A stretch of 24,133 bases of DNA from DASQBT01 sp049578545 (GTDB lineage Bacteria > Pseudomonadota > Gammaproteobacteria > Burkholderiales > Thiobacillaceae): positions 1 to 24,133 of the forward strand of contig JBAUMF010000004.1 of assembly GCA_049578545.1 (NCBI GenBank), read 5' to 3'. A program made the translations under genes and the position numbers. Numbering within the stretch: position 1 is the first letter of the stretch; every line of letters starts with the position of its first letter. Below, in pieces: positions 22,926-24,133 of this stretch. The notes under the pieces are model-generated. The model made no database searches. It had not been told where the DNA came from and saw only the letters and a program-made list of their open reading frames with translations.

Positions 22926-24077
22926 ATGGGCAAACAAGAGCGGCGCGCTTATCTGGAAGCGATATGGACACGCTACCGGCGTGCCCGGAAGTCTGGCAAG
23001 ACGGTCATTCTGGACGAGTTTTGCGCGGTCTGCGGCTATCACCGCAAGTATGCGCTGCGCTTGCTGCGGACGTCAGGCAAGCGCAGCAAGACTGCCGTGC
23101 GCAAACCCGGTCCGGTCTCGCGTTATGCCGTGCCCGAACTGGTTGAAGCCCTGCGCACGATCTGGCTCGCCTCAGACCAGCTATGCAGCAAACGCCTCAA
23201 GGCAGCGCTGCCGTTATGGTTGCCGCACTACGAAACGACTTTCAAGCCGCTGTCCGCCCAAACGCGCGCCCTGCTGGACGCTATCTCGGCGGCCAGCATC
23301 GATCGTTTGCTCAAGCCGGCTCGCGCTCAGGCGGGGCGTCGGGGAATGTCCGGTACCCAGCCTGGGACCTTGCTGAAGAAACACATTCCCATCCAGACCG
23401 GCGTATGGGATGTCACCCAACCCGGCTTCATGGAAGCGGACACGGTGGCGCATTGCGGCGACAGCTTGGCGGGGGATTTCGTGTGGAGTCTGACCATGAC
23501 CGACCTCTGCACCGGCTGGACGGAATGCCGGGCGACCTGGAACAAGGGCGCCCAGGGCGTGATGACCCAAATCAAGGCGATCCAGCAAGCCTTGCCTTTC
23601 CAAGTCTTGGGATTTGATTGCGACAACGGCTCCGAATTCCTCAACTGGCATTTGCTGCGGCATTTCCAGAGCCCGGCGCAGCCTGTCCAATTCACGCGCT
23701 CGCGTCCTTATCACTCGAACGACAACGCACATGTCGCGCAAAAAAACTGGTCGTGCGTTCGGCAACTGTTCGGCTACGACCGTTTGGGGCAGGCCGCGAT
23801 GGTGAAGCCAATGAACGACTTGTATGCCAACGAATTCAGCCTGCTCACCAATTTCTTCCACCCTACGCTGAAACTCGCTTCCAAGGCGCGCCATGGCAGT
23901 AAATGGGTCAGAACGCACAGCAAACCCGTCACCCCCGCACAGCGGTTGATCGGCCGCCCAGACCTGCCGCAGGACATCAGGGAAGAACTGTCCGCACGCA
24001 TGAAAACGCTCAATCCCTTCCTCATCCAGAAGGAAATTCAACGTAAACTGAAGGCTATCTTCAAACTGCTTCGGTAA
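22926..24077 (+). CDS. DDE-type (rve) transposase with Glu-to-Ala change at the catalytic site
   Basis: A 383-residue integrase-core transposase. N-terminal helix-turn-helix region (about 1-70) with TRYRRARKSGKTVILDEFC and CGYHRKYALRLLR. Catalytic core (about 160-300): the first Asp is D172 in FMEADTVAHCG, the second D233 in GFDCDNGSEFLNWH. The third acidic residue is expected in the segment I know as N-D-N-x-x-V-E-Q-K-N-W, but here the protein reads NDNAHVAQKNW, with Ala271 encoded by GCG at 23736-23738. One base change from GAG would explain it. The remainder (VRQLFGYDRLG, LYANEFSLLTNFFHPTLKL) is intact and the frame is open throughout, so the gene is full length but probably inactive. The start ATG has no strong ribosome binding site. 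Confidence 0.88.
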   Translation: MGKQERRAYLEAIWTRYRRARKSGKTVILDEFCAVCGYHRKYALRLLRTSGKRSKTAVRKPGPVSRYAVPELVEALRTIWLASDQLCSKRLKAALPLWLPHYETTFKPLSAQTRALLDAISAASIDRLLKPARAQAGRRGMSGTQPGTLLKKHIPIQTGVWDVTQPGFMEADTVAHCGDSLAGDFVWSLTMTDLCTGWTECRATWNKGAQGVMTQIKAIQQALPFQVLGFDCDNGSEFLNWHLLRHFQSPAQPVQFTRSRPYHSNDNAHVAQKNWSCVRQLFGYDRLGQAAMVKPMNDLYANEFSLLTNFFHPTLKLASKARHGSKWVRTHSKPVTPAQRLIGRPDLPQDIREELSARMKTLNPFLIQKEIQRKLKAIFKLLR

Positions 24078-24097
24078 CTATCCAATTTGAGACAACG
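24072..24097 (-). repeat. Subterminal repeat, right end of IS
   Basis: Read on the minus strand it is CGTTGTCTCAAATTGGATAG then TTACCG, an inner and more diverged copy of the terminal motif ending 36 bases before the outer end. Its first bases overlap the end of the transposase gene. It mirrors the inner repeat at the left end. Confidence 0.6.
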
Positions 24098-24133
24098 AAT
24101 CAGCCCTTCGGTAACGTTTTAACTTGAGGCAAT

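Larger units (their letters stand above)
22835..24133 (+). mobile_element. Complete-looking insertion sequence with double terminal repeats
   Basis: The left end ATTGCCTCAAGATAAAAGCT (from 22835) and the right end, read from 24133 on the other strand as ATTGCCTCAAGTTAAAACGT, are inverted repeats of about 26 bases, both continuing into TACCGAA. Total length 1299 bases around one transposase gene. A second copy of the same motif lies just inside each end. The window ends on its last base, so no flanking duplication can be checked. The DDE-type transposase with rve-like fold is of a type I cannot place in a named IS family. Confidence 0.85.

Noticed and set aside
1..24133. CRISPR arrays, tRNA or rRNA genes, phage genes, riboswitches
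   Set aside because: I found no regularly spaced repeats, no tRNA or rRNA-like sequence, no phage structural or integrase genes, and no riboswitch consensus that I could recognise.

Overview
The window reads like a chromosomal segment of a betaproteobacterium, probably an environmental respiratory or lithotrophic lineage. This is inferred from gene content and the moderately GC-rich codon use; no rRNA or tRNA is present to test it. Both edges lie in insertion sequences: the left edge cuts an IS1634-like transposase gene, and the last base coincides with the outer inverted repeat of a second IS. The window may therefore be a contig bounded by repeats.

Layout. (1) 1-228: 5' part of an IS1634-type transposase gene. 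(2) 637-2235: an MFS exporter with a fused C-terminal ferredoxin-like/ABM-type domain. (3) 2277-6416, minus strand: an apparent operon for a KdpD-like kinase lacking the usual N-terminal domains, a KdpE response regulator and the K+ transporter Kup. A direct repeat shaped like a KdpE box lies upstream, and no kdpFABC is present. (4) 6729-8040: an Xre/MbcA/ParS-type antitoxin and a RES-domain toxin, behind a strong promoter with two palindromes. A 269-bp MITE-like element abuts the toxin stop. (5) 8345-12881: an accessory-looking stretch with two small secreted proteins, a 98-residue protein, a family 2 glycosyltransferase, long gene-free stretches and possible gene debris. (6) 12902-18209: an SHP-type cytochrome c, a diheme cytochrome c (DHC), a cytochrome b561, a QseBC/PmrAB-type two-component system, an undescribed 40-residue secreted peptide and a membrane diguanylate cyclase. 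A perfect CTTAAT-N5-CTTAAT box lies upstream of the SHP gene. (7) 18539-22703, minus strand: an ovothiol A pathway pair (ovoA and an OvoB-like PLP lyase) and an iron superoxide dismutase. (8) 22835-24133: a complete-looking IS whose DDE-type transposase carries Ala where the catalytic Glu is expected.

How the genes may work together. The right half groups functions for coping with reactive oxygen and nitrogen species: an O2/NO-interacting cytochrome fed through a membrane b-type cytochrome and DHC, a thiol antioxidant pathway and SodB. A two-component system and a c-di-GMP enzyme sit beside the cytochrome genes. In the left half a Kdp-type sensor pair appears to have been redirected to the constitutive-type K+ transporter Kup. 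Two operators can be proposed from sequence alone because each direct repeat matches the type of regulator encoded in the same operon.

All assignments come from reading motifs and context; no database search was possible.
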